In this document: positions 1 to 7,716 of the stretch, one piece after another
Numbering within the stretch: the stretch's first letter is position 1
How the letters are laid out: each line of letters begins with the position of its first letter
Source: Prevotellaceae bacterium UBA3627
GTDB lineage: Bacteria > Bacteroidota > Bacteroidia > Bacteroidales > Bacteroidaceae
NCBI GenBank assembly: GCA_002373375.1
Contig: DFLE01000052.1
Coordinates: 1-20,715 of the forward strand
Length of the DNA: 20,715 nt
Direction of reading: 5' to 3'
The notes under the pieces: model-generated
The model's database searches: none
Told to the model about the DNA's origin: nothing
What the model saw: only the letters and a program-made list of their open reading frames with translations
Made by a program: the position numbers and the translations under genes

Positions 1-46
1 GACCATTGAGGGTTGGGGTGGGTCTAATAATACTTGAGTATCCATC

Positions 47-886
47 ATGACAAGACAGGAACTTATACAAAATATATTCAACAAGAAGTCATTCCTCTGT
101 GTAGGACTTGACGTTGACCTCGCCAAGGTGCCTCAGCACCTGCTGAAAGAGGAGGACCCTATATTCGCTTTCAACAAGCAGATAATAGACGCTACAGCTG
201 ACTACTGCGTGGCATACAAGCCAAACCTTGCCTTCTATGAGGCGTATGGTGTGAAAGGTCTGGCTGCGTTTGAAAAGACAGTAAGCTACATACAGCAGAA
301 CTACCCAGACCAGTTTATCATCGCTGATGCTAAGCGCGGCGACATAGGCAACACATCAAAGATGTATGCAAAGACTTTCTTCGGTGAGTATAAGGTGGAC
401 GCCCTGACCGTAGCACCATATATGGGTGAGGACAGCGTAGTGCCTTTCCTTACATACGAGGCAGAGAAGAAGCCTTGGGTGATACTGTTGGCACTGACAT
501 CTAACAAGGGGTCGTTTGATTTCCAGCAGACCACCAACCAGGAGGGCAACCGTCTGTTTGAGCAGGTGATAAAGAAGAGTCAGGAATGGGGTACCCCGGA
601 CAACCTGATGTATGTAGTGGGAGCCACACGCGGCGAGATGTTCAAGGACATACGCAAGGTGGCACCAGAGCATTTCCTACTCGTACCGGGTGTAGGAGCA
701 CAGGGCGGCTCACTTGAGGAGGTATGCCGCTATGGCATGACAAAAGACTGCGGACTGCTCGTAAACTCAAGCCGCGGCATCATCTTCGCAGACAATACGG
801 AGAGGTTTGCCAAGGTGGCTGGCGAGAAGGCTAAGGAGCTGCAACAGCAGATGGAGAAGGAGTTGAACAAAATAATTAATAATTAA
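47..886 (+). CDS. pyrF: Orotidine 5'-phosphate decarboxylase
   Basis: Cytosolic enzyme that decarboxylates orotidine 5'-phosphate to UMP, the last step of de novo pyrimidine synthesis. The 279-residue product fits the longer bacterial type-2 OMP decarboxylases better than the ~230-aa E. coli form. An early GLDVDL strand (20-25), a substrate-binding AYKPN segment with Lys58, and the signature DAKRGDIGNTS (94-104, with the catalytic Asp/Lys/Asp pattern at D94, K96, D99) are all present, as is a late PGVGAQGG phosphate-binding loop. The ATG has no Shine-Dalgarno sequence upstream, which is normal in this phylum. The last codons are very AT-rich and run into the repeat before lpxD. The gene that precedes it, if any, lies outside the window. 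Confidence 0.97.
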   Translation: MTRQELIQNIFNKKSFLCVGLDVDLAKVPQHLLKEEDPIFAFNKQIIDATADYCVAYKPNLAFYEAYGVKGLAAFEKTVSYIQQNYPDQFIIADAKRGDIGNTSKMYAKTFFGEYKVDALTVAPYMGEDSVVPFLTYEAEKKPWVILLALTSNKGSFDFQQTTNQEGNRLFEQVIKKSQEWGTPDNLMYVVGATRGEMFKDIRKVAPEHFLLVPGVGAQGGSLEEVCRYGMTKDCGLLVNSSRGIIFADNTERFAKVAGEKAKELQQQMEKELNKIINN

Positions 887-936
887 TAAGGAGACGGTTA
901 ATAACACTCAGGAACATTAATTATTGATTATTTAAC
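873..936 (+). repeat. AT-rich heptamer repeats forming an inverted pair (pyrF/lpxD gap)
   Basis: Two copies of the 7-mer TAATTAA (873-886) cover the last pyrF codons and stop. A second set of 7-nt units (ATTAATT, ATTGATT, ATTTAAC; 916-936) precedes lpxD. Bases 871-887 and 916-932 are near-perfect inverted complements, 17 bp with one T-G pairing, around a 28-nt loop. The stem is A/T apart from that T-G pair, so it is weak and a terminator role is uncertain. Confidence 0.6.
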
Positions 937-953
937 AATATACAAAAACAAAG

Positions 954-1994
954 ATGGAATTTACCGCCGAACAAATAGCGCAACTGATACAAGGACGAAT
1001 AGAGGGTGACAGTCAGGCTAAAATAACCTCATTCGCAAAGATTGAAGAGGGCAAGCCTGGCGCTATATCATTTCTCTCAAACCAGAAGTATCTGAACTAC
1101 ATATACGAGACTGAGTCAAGCGTAGTGCTCGTTGATGAGAGCCTGCAGCTGGAGCGTCCCGTGAAAGCTACACTCATACGCGTGAAAAGCGCATACGAGG
1201 CGGTAGCCAAGCTGATGCAGATGTATGCATCAATGAAGCCTAAGAAGAAAGGCATCGACTCTCTGGCATTCATCGCACCAACGGCAAAGATTGGCAAGGA
1301 CTGCTACATCGGTCCATTTGTAGCTATCGGTCCTAATGTGACAATCGGCGACGGTTGCGTATTGCATCCACACGTAACCATAGGCGAGAACGCCACCATC
1401 GGAACAAATACCGAGATATACAGCAATGCTGTGGTATATCACGACTGTAAGGTAGGCAACAACTGCATACTCCACGCAGGATGTGTGATAGGTGCCGACG
1501 GCTTCGGCTTCGCCCCTGCCGCTGACGGATATGACAAGATACCACAGCTCGGCATCGTTACCATAGAGGACAATGTGGAGGTGGGAGCCAACACCTGTAT
1601 CGACCGCTCAACCATGGGCAGCACATACGTAAGGAAAGGCGTGAAACTCGACAACCTCGTGCAGATAGCACACAACACCGACATCGGTGCAAACACAGTG
1701 ATGTCTTCACAAGTGGGCATTGCCGGTTCTACAAAGGTAGGCGAATGGTGTATGTTCGGCGGTCAGGTGGGCATTGCCGGACATATCAAGATAGGCAACA
1801 AGGTACAACTGGGCGCTCAGTCTGGTGTGCCAGGCAGTCTGCCAGATGGTGTAAGCCTTATAGGCACGCCACCACTTCCTATGACAAACTATTTCCGTTC
1901 ACACGCGGTGGTTAAACGTCTGCCAGATATCTATCGTCAGATAAACGAGATGCAAAAGACTATAGACGAACTGAAAAAGAAACTGGGGGAATAA
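954..1994 (+). CDS. lpxD: UDP-3-O-(3-hydroxyacyl)glucosamine N-acyltransferase
   Basis: Third enzyme of lipid A synthesis: it transfers a second 3-hydroxyacyl chain from acyl-ACP to the amino group of UDP-3-O-acyl-glucosamine in the cytosol. The 346-residue product has the family layout: an N-terminal uridine-binding domain (about 1-100), a left-handed beta-helix of hexapeptide repeats (about 105-300, many I-G-x-x-x motifs) and a C-terminal helix (about 318-346). His240 in the QIAHN segment matches the catalytic histidine (His239 in E. coli). It is followed by lpxC-fabZ and lpxA, the usual Bacteroidota lipid A cluster. The 67-nt gap after pyrF is filled by AT-rich heptamers, and no recognisable promoter was found there, so read-through from pyrF is plausible. 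Confidence 0.97.
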   Translation: MEFTAEQIAQLIQGRIEGDSQAKITSFAKIEEGKPGAISFLSNQKYLNYIYETESSVVLVDESLQLERPVKATLIRVKSAYEAVAKLMQMYASMKPKKKGIDSLAFIAPTAKIGKDCYIGPFVAIGPNVTIGDGCVLHPHVTIGENATIGTNTEIYSNAVVYHDCKVGNNCILHAGCVIGADGFGFAPAADGYDKIPQLGIVTIEDNVEVGANTCIDRSTMGSTYVRKGVKLDNLVQIAHNTDIGANTVMSSQVGIAGSTKVGEWCMFGGQVGIAGHIKIGNKVQLGAQSGVPGSLPDGVSLIGTPPLPMTNYFRSHAVVKRLPDIYRQINEMQKTIDELKKKLGE

Positions 1995-2029
1995 GAAAAC
2001 ACAAGCTGTCCCCTGACGACCAATCTTAT

Positions 2030-2053
2030 AAACGACTAAACGACAAAACAACT
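2030..2053 (+). repeat. Tandem octamer repeat in the lpxC-fabZ leader
   Basis: Three consecutive 8-nt units, AAACGACT, AAACGACA and AAACAACT, end five bases before the lpxC-fabZ ATG. They occupy the spot where a ribosome binding site would lie and contain no Shine-Dalgarno match. A-rich unstructured leaders suit initiation in this phylum, but the regular period points to repeat expansion. Confidence 0.6.
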
Positions 2054-2058
2054 ATATA

Positions 2059-3447
2059 ATGAATAAACAGAACACGTTAAAGGGAAGTTTCTCTCTTTGC
2101 GGCAAGGGCCTGCACACTGGTCTTAACCTAACCGTGACATTCAATCCGGCAGCCGAGAACACCGGCTACAAGATACAACGCATAGACCTTGAGGGTATGC
2201 CAATAATAGACGCTGTGGCAGAGAAGGTTGTTGACACACAGCGCGGCACCGTACTGGGCAAGGGAGACGATGTGCGTGTGAGCACAGTTGAGCACGGCTT
2301 GTCTGCTCTCTATGCCATGGGCATAGACAACTGTCTGATACAGGTTAACGGTCCTGAGTTCCCTATACTTGACGGCTCTGCCATACAATATGTGGAGAAG
2401 ATAAACGAAGTAGGAATACAGGAGCAGAACGCCCCAAAGGACTACTATATCATACGCAAGAAGATAGAGGTAAAGGACGAGGAGACCGGCTCATGCATCA
2501 CAATACTGCCTGATGAGGAGTTCTCTATTACGGCTATGTGTTCGTTTGAGTCTAAATTCATCAACTCTCAGTTTGCCACAATAGAGAACATGGAGATGTT
2601 CCCTACTGAGATAGCCTCGGCACGCACCTTTGTGTTCGTAAGAGACATAGTGCCACTGCTCCAGGCCGGACTGATAAAGGGTGGCGACATGGACAATGCC
2701 ATTGTGATATACGAGAACGAGCAGCCGCAGGAGAACATTGACAATCTGTGCGACTACCTCGGAATTCCACGCATGGACGCGACGAAGCTGGGTTACCTAC
2801 AACACAAGCCTCTGACATGGGAGAACGAGTGCACACGCCATAAGTTGCTTGACATCATAGGTGACATGGCCCTGATAGGCAAGCCTCTGAAAGGACGTAT
2901 CATTGCCACACGCCCCGGACACACCATCAACAACAAGTTTGCAAGACTGATGCGTCAGGAGATACGCAAGCACGAGATACAGGCTCCTATCTATGACCCA
3001 AACCAAGAGCCTATACTCGACGTGAACCGCATACGCGAGGTGCTGCCACACCGCTATCCAATGCAGTTGGTGGACAAGGTGATAAGCATCAGCGGCACTA
3101 CCATCGTGGGTATAAAGAACGTAACATCCAACGAGCCTTTCTTCCAGGGACACTTCCCTGAGGAGCCAGTGATGCCTGGCGTGCTGATGGTAGAGGCGAT
3201 GTCACAGTGTGGCGGTCTGCTTGTGCTCAACACCCTTGACGACCCAGAGAGATACTCTACCTACTTCCTCAAGATTGACGACGTGAAGTACAGGAAGAAA
3301 GTGGTGCCTGGCGACACTCTTATATTCAAGGTTGAGTTGCTGGCACCGGTACGCCACGGCATATCGTCTATGCAGGGTTACATCTTCGTGGGCGACACCC
3401 TCGTGGCTGAAGCTAAATTCACAGGACAGATAATAAAGAATAAGTGA
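2059..3447 (+). CDS. lpxC-fabZ: Bifunctional LpxC deacetylase / FabZ dehydratase fusion
   Basis: Two enzymes in one 462-residue chain. The N-terminal part (about 1-305) is the zinc enzyme UDP-3-O-acyl-GlcNAc deacetylase, the committed step of lipid A synthesis. Its metal ligands are visible as His79 (STVEHG), His261 and Asp265 (RHKLLDIIGD), with the catalytic His288 in PGHTINN. The C-terminal part (about 318-462) is (3R)-hydroxyacyl-ACP dehydratase, with LPHRYPMQLVD at 329-339, the active-site histidine His365 in GHFPEEP, and Glu379. Fusion of these two genes is established for Bacteroidota and is not an assembly error, since the reading frame is continuous. It couples lipid A commitment with a fatty-acid enzyme that competes for the same hydroxyacyl-ACP pool. 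Confidence 0.97.
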   Translation: MNKQNTLKGSFSLCGKGLHTGLNLTVTFNPAAENTGYKIQRIDLEGMPIIDAVAEKVVDTQRGTVLGKGDDVRVSTVEHGLSALYAMGIDNCLIQVNGPEFPILDGSAIQYVEKINEVGIQEQNAPKDYYIIRKKIEVKDEETGSCITILPDEEFSITAMCSFESKFINSQFATIENMEMFPTEIASARTFVFVRDIVPLLQAGLIKGGDMDNAIVIYENEQPQENIDNLCDYLGIPRMDATKLGYLQHKPLTWENECTRHKLLDIIGDMALIGKPLKGRIIATRPGHTINNKFARLMRQEIRKHEIQAPIYDPNQEPILDVNRIREVLPHRYPMQLVDKVISISGTTIVGIKNVTSNEPFFQGHFPEEPVMPGVLMVEAMSQCGGLLVLNTLDDPERYSTYFLKIDDVKYRKKVVPGDTLIFKVELLAPVRHGISSMQGYIFVGDTLVAEAKFTGQIIKNK

Positions 3448-3453
3448 TTCTTC

Positions 3454-3488
3454 ACTCATAACTCATAACTCACAACTCATAACTTACG
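3454..3488 (+). repeat. Five tandem heptamers (TAACTCA family) in the lpxA leader
   Basis: Five back-to-back 7-nt units with consensus ACTCATA (a rotation of TAACTCA) begin 7 nt after the lpxC-fabZ stop and end 8 nt before the lpxA ATG. Units 1, 2 and 4 are identical; unit 3 has one change and unit 5 two. They fill nearly the whole 49-nt gap. The same heptamer recurs at 18766-18814. Confidence 0.85.
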
Positions 3489-3496
3489 AAGCTACT

Positions 3497-4270
3497 ATGG
3501 CAAACCAGATTAGTCCGATGGCATACGTACATCCCGACGCCAAACTCGGTGACGGTAACGTAATAGGACCTTTTTGCTACATTGACGCCGACGTGGTAAT
3601 CGGTGACAATAATATAATGCAGAACAGCGTAACACTGCACCAGGGACTACGTATGGGCTCTAACAACGAGATAATGCCCGGGGCAAGCCTGAGCACAAAA
3701 CCACAAGACCTGAAGTTCCACGGAGAGGTGACCACCTGTGAGATAGGTGACAATAACTCCATACGCGAGAACGTGACAATAAGTCGCGGCACATTCTCCA
3801 AAGGAAAGACAGTGGTAGGCTCTAACAACCTGCTGATGGAGAGCATGCACATTGCACATGACTGCATGATAGGTAACAACTGCATCATAGGCAACTCCAC
3901 GAAGTTTGCCGGCGAAGTAGTGGTGGACGACTGCGCCATCATATCAGCCAGTGTGCTGGTACACCAGTTCGTTCACATCGGCGGCTACGTGATGGTGCAG
4001 GGAGGATGCCGCACGTCACAAGACATACCGCCGTATATCATAGCCGGCAAAGAGCCAATCCGCTTCGCCGGACTTAACCTCATCGGTCTGCGCCGCCGCG
4101 GTTTCGCCAACGAGACGATTCTCGCCATACGCGAGGCATATAACACCATATACTCCAAGGGTATCATCAAGGAGGGCATAGAGGAGGTACGCAACAAGAT
4201 GGAGCTGACTCCAGAGATAAACTATGTACTTGACTTTATAGAGAAAGCCGAGCGCGGTATAATAAGATGA
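3497..4270 (+). CDS. lpxA: UDP-N-acetylglucosamine acyltransferase
   Basis: First enzyme of lipid A synthesis: it adds a 3-hydroxyacyl chain from acyl-ACP to the 3-OH of UDP-GlcNAc in the cytosol. At 257 residues it matches the family length (262 in E. coli). Residues about 10-185 form hexapeptide repeats of the left-handed beta-helix, and the rest is the helical C-terminal domain. The segment MHIAHDC contains His118 and His121; His121 corresponds to the catalytic His125 of E. coli. The ATG follows five tandem heptamers, and the stop overlaps the miaA start in an ATGA, implying translational coupling downstream. LpxA, LpxD and LpxC-FabZ together cover the first three lipid A reactions. Confidence 0.97.
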   Translation: MANQISPMAYVHPDAKLGDGNVIGPFCYIDADVVIGDNNIMQNSVTLHQGLRMGSNNEIMPGASLSTKPQDLKFHGEVTTCEIGDNNSIRENVTISRGTFSKGKTVVGSNNLLMESMHIAHDCMIGNNCIIGNSTKFAGEVVVDDCAIISASVLVHQFVHIGGYVMVQGGCRTSQDIPPYIIAGKEPIRFAGLNLIGLRRRGFANETILAIREAYNTIYSKGIIKEGIEEVRNKMELTPEINYVLDFIEKAERGIIR

Positions 4271-5202
4271 CACTGATTGTCATAACAGGCCCGACGGGCG
4301 TTGGCAAGACGGAGCTTTGCCTGTCGATTGCTGAGCGTCTTGGCACCGATATCATCAACGCCGACTCAAGGCAGATATACCGCGAGATACCTATAGGCAC
4401 CGCTGCACCGACAGAGGAGCAGATGAAAAGGGTAAGACACCATTTCGTGGCAACAAAGAGCATAACTGACTATTACTCTGCTGCTATGTATGAGCAGGAA
4501 GTGATGGCACTGCTGAATGAATGGAAGGGCGACACGGCACTGCTTTGCGGCGGTTCAATGATGTATATTGACGCTGTATGCAAGGGTATTGATGACATCC
4601 CCACGATAAGGGATGACATCAGAGAAAGAATGAAACAACGTTTAGAGACGGAGGGACTTGAGGCTCTTACTGAGGAATTACGGAGACTGGACCCACAACA
4701 CTGGGAACTGGTGGACAAGAATAACCCACGACGTATAGTGCACGCATTGGAAGTGTGCCATCAGACGGGGATGCCCTACTCCACCTTTCGCACTGGGGAG
4801 AAAAAGAAAAGACCGTTTGACATCATCAAGATAGGACTGACACGCTCACACATAGCAAAGATAAAGAGAGGACAACCTATCTATGACCACAGCGAACTGT
4901 ATGAACGTATCAACCAAAGGGTGTTGACAATGGTTGATGACGGTCTTGTGAAGGAGGCCGAGAAGATGATGTGCCACCGCAAGGAGAATGCGCTGAACAC
5001 AGTGGGGTACAAGGAGATGTTCAGTTATTTTGACGGAGACATCACATTGGAGGAAGCCGTAAGACAGATACAGAGCCACACAAGAGAGTATGCAAGAAAA
5101 CAACTAACATGGTATAAGAAAGACACTGAGATGACTTGGTTTCATCCCAATGACACAGAAGAAATATATGAACATATAATACACTATGAAAAAACTCATT
5201 AA
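4267..5202 (+). CDS. miaA: tRNA dimethylallyltransferase
   Basis: Transfers the dimethylallyl group from DMAPP to N6 of A37 in tRNAs reading UNN codons, which stabilises codon-anticodon pairing. The 311-residue protein has the P-loop GPTGVGKT (8-15) and the substrate motif NADSRQIYREIPIGTAAPT (31-49) with Asp33 as the expected general base. Further family segments are CGGSMMY, NPRRIVHALEV and the late NTVGYKEM region. It starts inside the lpxA stop (4-nt overlap) and its 3' end overlaps the PBP gene by 17 nt. Its place in an envelope operon seems to be positional rather than functional. Confidence 0.96.
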   Translation: MTLIVITGPTGVGKTELCLSIAERLGTDIINADSRQIYREIPIGTAAPTEEQMKRVRHHFVATKSITDYYSAAMYEQEVMALLNEWKGDTALLCGGSMMYIDAVCKGIDDIPTIRDDIRERMKQRLETEGLEALTEELRRLDPQHWELVDKNNPRRIVHALEVCHQTGMPYSTFRTGEKKKRPFDIIKIGLTRSHIAKIKRGQPIYDHSELYERINQRVLTMVDDGLVKEAEKMMCHRKENALNTVGYKEMFSYFDGDITLEEAVRQIQSHTREYARKQLTWYKKDTEMTWFHPNDTEEIYEHIIHYEKTH

Positions 5203-7687
5203 CGTATTAAAAGCAACAGGACAGCAGTGCACACGCTTTTGGAATTTCTACAAAGGCTGTTTCAAGGGCCGTCCCTGGTACATAAAGACTCTTTCCACCA
5301 TTGCTTCTGTGGTGGTACTTTTCCTGCTTTATCTCGGAGCAGTGGATATGAACCTGTTCTGGTTGTTCGGCAAGTCGCCGGGCTGGGCAGAGATAAGTGA
5401 GCACAGAACGAGCGAGGCTTCGGAACTGTACTCTGCTGACGGTGTGTTATTGGGTAAATACTTTAATGAGAACCGCACACCTGTAGAATTTAATGAGGTG
5501 AACCCGATGTTCTGGAAAGCTCTTATCGACACAGAGGACGAGCGTTTCTACAGTCACTGGGGCATAGACCCAATGGGACTGCTCGGAGCTGTGAAGGACG
5601 CTGCCACCGGAGCAGGAGCACGCGGTGCATCAACTATCACGCAGCAGTTAGCGAAAAACATGTTCCGTACACGTACCAACTACAGCACCGGACTGTTAGG
5701 CAAAGTACCGGGCGTGAAGATGCTCATAATGAAGACCAAGGAGTGGATTACAGCTATGAAGCTGGAGTTATACTTCGCCTGCACGATGGGACGCAAGGCC
5801 GGCAAGGACGAGATATTGGTACAGTATGCTAACACCGTGGACTTCGGCCATAATGCTTTCGGCATCAAGACTGCGGCAAAGACCTACTTCAACTGTCTGC
5901 CTAAGGACTTGACAGTAGAACAGGCAGCCGTGCTGGTGGGTATGCTGAAAGCCACAACATTCTACAACCCTATATCACATCCTGATAACGCACTGGCACG
6001 ACGCAATGTGGTGCTGGAGAACATGCGTAACCATGACGACCTCACAGCACAAGAGTATGTTGATGCCAAGAATACCGGCATTGACGTATCTGAGTTCAAC
6101 GTGGAGGACAACTATGACGGACAGGCGAAGTATTTCCGTGAGGCTGTAGCTAAGTATATCAAACAGCTGAGTGAGGAGGACGAGCGTCTGGAGGGTATCG
6201 ACCTCTATAGCGACGGTTTGAAGATTTACACCACGCTTGACACTAAGATGCAACGCTATGCAGAGGAGGCTGCCAGAAAACACATGAAGATAATACAGCA
6301 GCGCTTCAACGACCACTGGAGAGGTATGCAGCCATGGCAGGACGAGAACCATAACGTGATACCTCACTTCATTGAGGACATAGCCAAGCAACAACCGGTA
6401 TACCAATATCTCACAAGCAAGTATAACGGTAACCAGGACTCCATAGACTATTACCTCAACAAGCCACATACCGTGAAAGTGTTTGACTATGAGAAGGGCG
6501 AGGTGGAGAAAGAGATGTCAACAATGGACTCCATACGCTACATGGTAAGTTTCATGCACTGTGCTTTCGTGGCCATGGAACCGCAGACTGGATATGTAAA
6601 GGCATGGGTAGGTGACATCGACTTTGACCACTGGAAATATGACAAGGTAACGGCAATGCGCCAGCCAGGCTCTACCTTCAAACTCTTTGTATATACTGAG
6701 GCTATGGAGCAGGGACTGACACCTTGTGACAAACGCAGGGATGAGTATTTCCAAATGGAGGTATGGGACAAGAAAGAGAAGAAAAACGTGATATGGCGTC
6801 CAACAAACTCTGACGGACACTTCACAGGTGACTCTATGCCTCTGAGAGCGGCTTTCGCACGAAGCGTCAACTCCGTCGCTGTGCGCTTAGGTCAGGAGAT
6901 GGGCATAAAGAATATCATAGAGACAGCCCACAATATGGGTATTAAGAGCAAACTGGATGACGCTCCGTCACTGGCACTTGGCTCAAGCGACGTAACCCTC
7001 CTGGAACTGACTAACGCTTATAGCTGTATAGCCAATAACGGAAGGGCCCATGAGCGTGCCATACTCATAACAAAGATTGTGGACAGAAAGGGCAACGTCA
7101 TATATGAGGCTCCAACGGAGACGAAACAGGCAGTAACAGAGAAGACGGCATTCCTGATGCAGCAGATACTGCACGCTGGCGTTACCGAGGGCTATGCTAC
7201 CTCCCAACCGTTGTGGAAGTTTGTCATGAACTACCCTGACTGTGAGTTTGGTGGTAAGACTGGTACCTCTAACAACCACTCTGACGCATGGTTTGTGGCA
7301 ACAAGTCCTAAGTTGGTATGCGCCACATGGGTAGGAGGTGAATACCGTTGCATACACTTCAGGACCGGACAACTGGGACAAGGCTCACGTGCCGCATTGC
7401 CTCTATGCGGATATTTCATAGAGAAAGTATTAGCAGACCCGACCTTGGCACGTTACCACGGCAAATATGAGAAACCGAAGGATGGAGACATCAGCAGAGG
7501 TATGTATGAATGCTCATACAACTGGGTATCGCGCAGCGACACCCTTGATGTTGACTCTTTAGGCACAGGAACTGTGATGTATGATGAGGAAGGCAACCCA
7601 ATAACACCTGCACCAACAGAGAAAGAAGGTAATCCGCAGCAAGAGAATGCTTCCGCAGCCACGGAACAAAGTGGGGAAAACTTATAA
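5186..7687 (+). CDS. mrcA: Class A penicillin-binding protein 1A (glycosyltransferase/transpeptidase)
   Basis: Inner-membrane peptidoglycan synthase that polymerises glycan strands from lipid II and cross-links the peptides. The 833-residue chain has a short cytoplasmic start, one transmembrane helix (about 35-53), a GT51 glycosyltransferase domain (about 75-260; catalytic Glu117 in TEDERFYSHWG, then GASTITQQLAKNMF at 147-160), a linker (about 300-450) and a transpeptidase domain (about 456-735). The transpeptidase motifs are complete: STFK (496-499), SVN (560-562) and KTGT (691-694). The tail from about 790 is Pro/Gln/Glu-rich and probably disordered. The ATG lies 17 nt inside miaA. The next in-frame Met is residue 55, beyond the membrane helix, so the overlapping start is very likely real. 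The gene symbol rests on family similarity. Confidence 0.95.
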   Translation: MKKLINVLKATGQQCTRFWNFYKGCFKGRPWYIKTLSTIASVVVLFLLYLGAVDMNLFWLFGKSPGWAEISEHRTSEASELYSADGVLLGKYFNENRTPVEFNEVNPMFWKALIDTEDERFYSHWGIDPMGLLGAVKDAATGAGARGASTITQQLAKNMFRTRTNYSTGLLGKVPGVKMLIMKTKEWITAMKLELYFACTMGRKAGKDEILVQYANTVDFGHNAFGIKTAAKTYFNCLPKDLTVEQAAVLVGMLKATTFYNPISHPDNALARRNVVLENMRNHDDLTAQEYVDAKNTGIDVSEFNVEDNYDGQAKYFREAVAKYIKQLSEEDERLEGIDLYSDGLKIYTTLDTKMQRYAEEAARKHMKIIQQRFNDHWRGMQPWQDENHNVIPHFIEDIAKQQPVYQYLTSKYNGNQDSIDYYLNKPHTVKVFDYEKGEVEKEMSTMDSIRYMVSFMHCAFVAMEPQTGYVKAWVGDIDFDHWKYDKVTAMRQPGSTFKLFVYTEAMEQGLTPCDKRRDEYFQMEVWDKKEKKNVIWRPTNSDGHFTGDSMPLRAAFARSVNSVAVRLGQEMGIKNIIETAHNMGIKSKLDDAPSLALGSSDVTLLELTNAYSCIANNGRAHERAILITKIVDRKGNVIYEAPTETKQAVTEKTAFLMQQILHAGVTEGYATSQPLWKFVMNYPDCEFGGKTGTSNNHSDAWFVATSPKLVCATWVGGEYRCIHFRTGQLGQGSRAALPLCGYFIEKVLADPTLARYHGKYEKPKDGDISRGMYECSYNWVSRSDTLDVDSLGTGTVMYDEEGNPITPAPTEKEGNPQQENASAATEQSGENL

Positions 7688-7716
7688 TACACTGGATGTG
7701 TGTAAATAATATATAT

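Noticed and set aside
1..46. Possible 3' end of an upstream gene overlapping pyrF (a TGA at 48-50 overlaps the ATG)
   Set aside because: All three plus-strand frames close within this stretch and none of the short tails resembles a protein end I recognise.
2059..3447. LpxC-FabZ fusion as a novel gene fusion or assembly artefact
   Set aside because: The fusion is established in Bacteroidota and both active sites are intact in one uninterrupted frame.
3454..3488. CRISPR-like array
   Set aside because: Units are 7 nt and directly adjacent with no spacers; no cas genes in the window.
5975..6469. Open frame of 164 codons on the minus strand inside the PBP gene
   Set aside because: It lies wholly within a well-supported PBP coding region, has no recognisable domain, and its Leu/Val/Tyr/His-rich composition is typical of an antisense shadow.
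7696..7716. Upstream ATG for the GHL10 protein
   Set aside because: It would place seven extra residues before a textbook signal peptide; the ATG at 7717 fits better.
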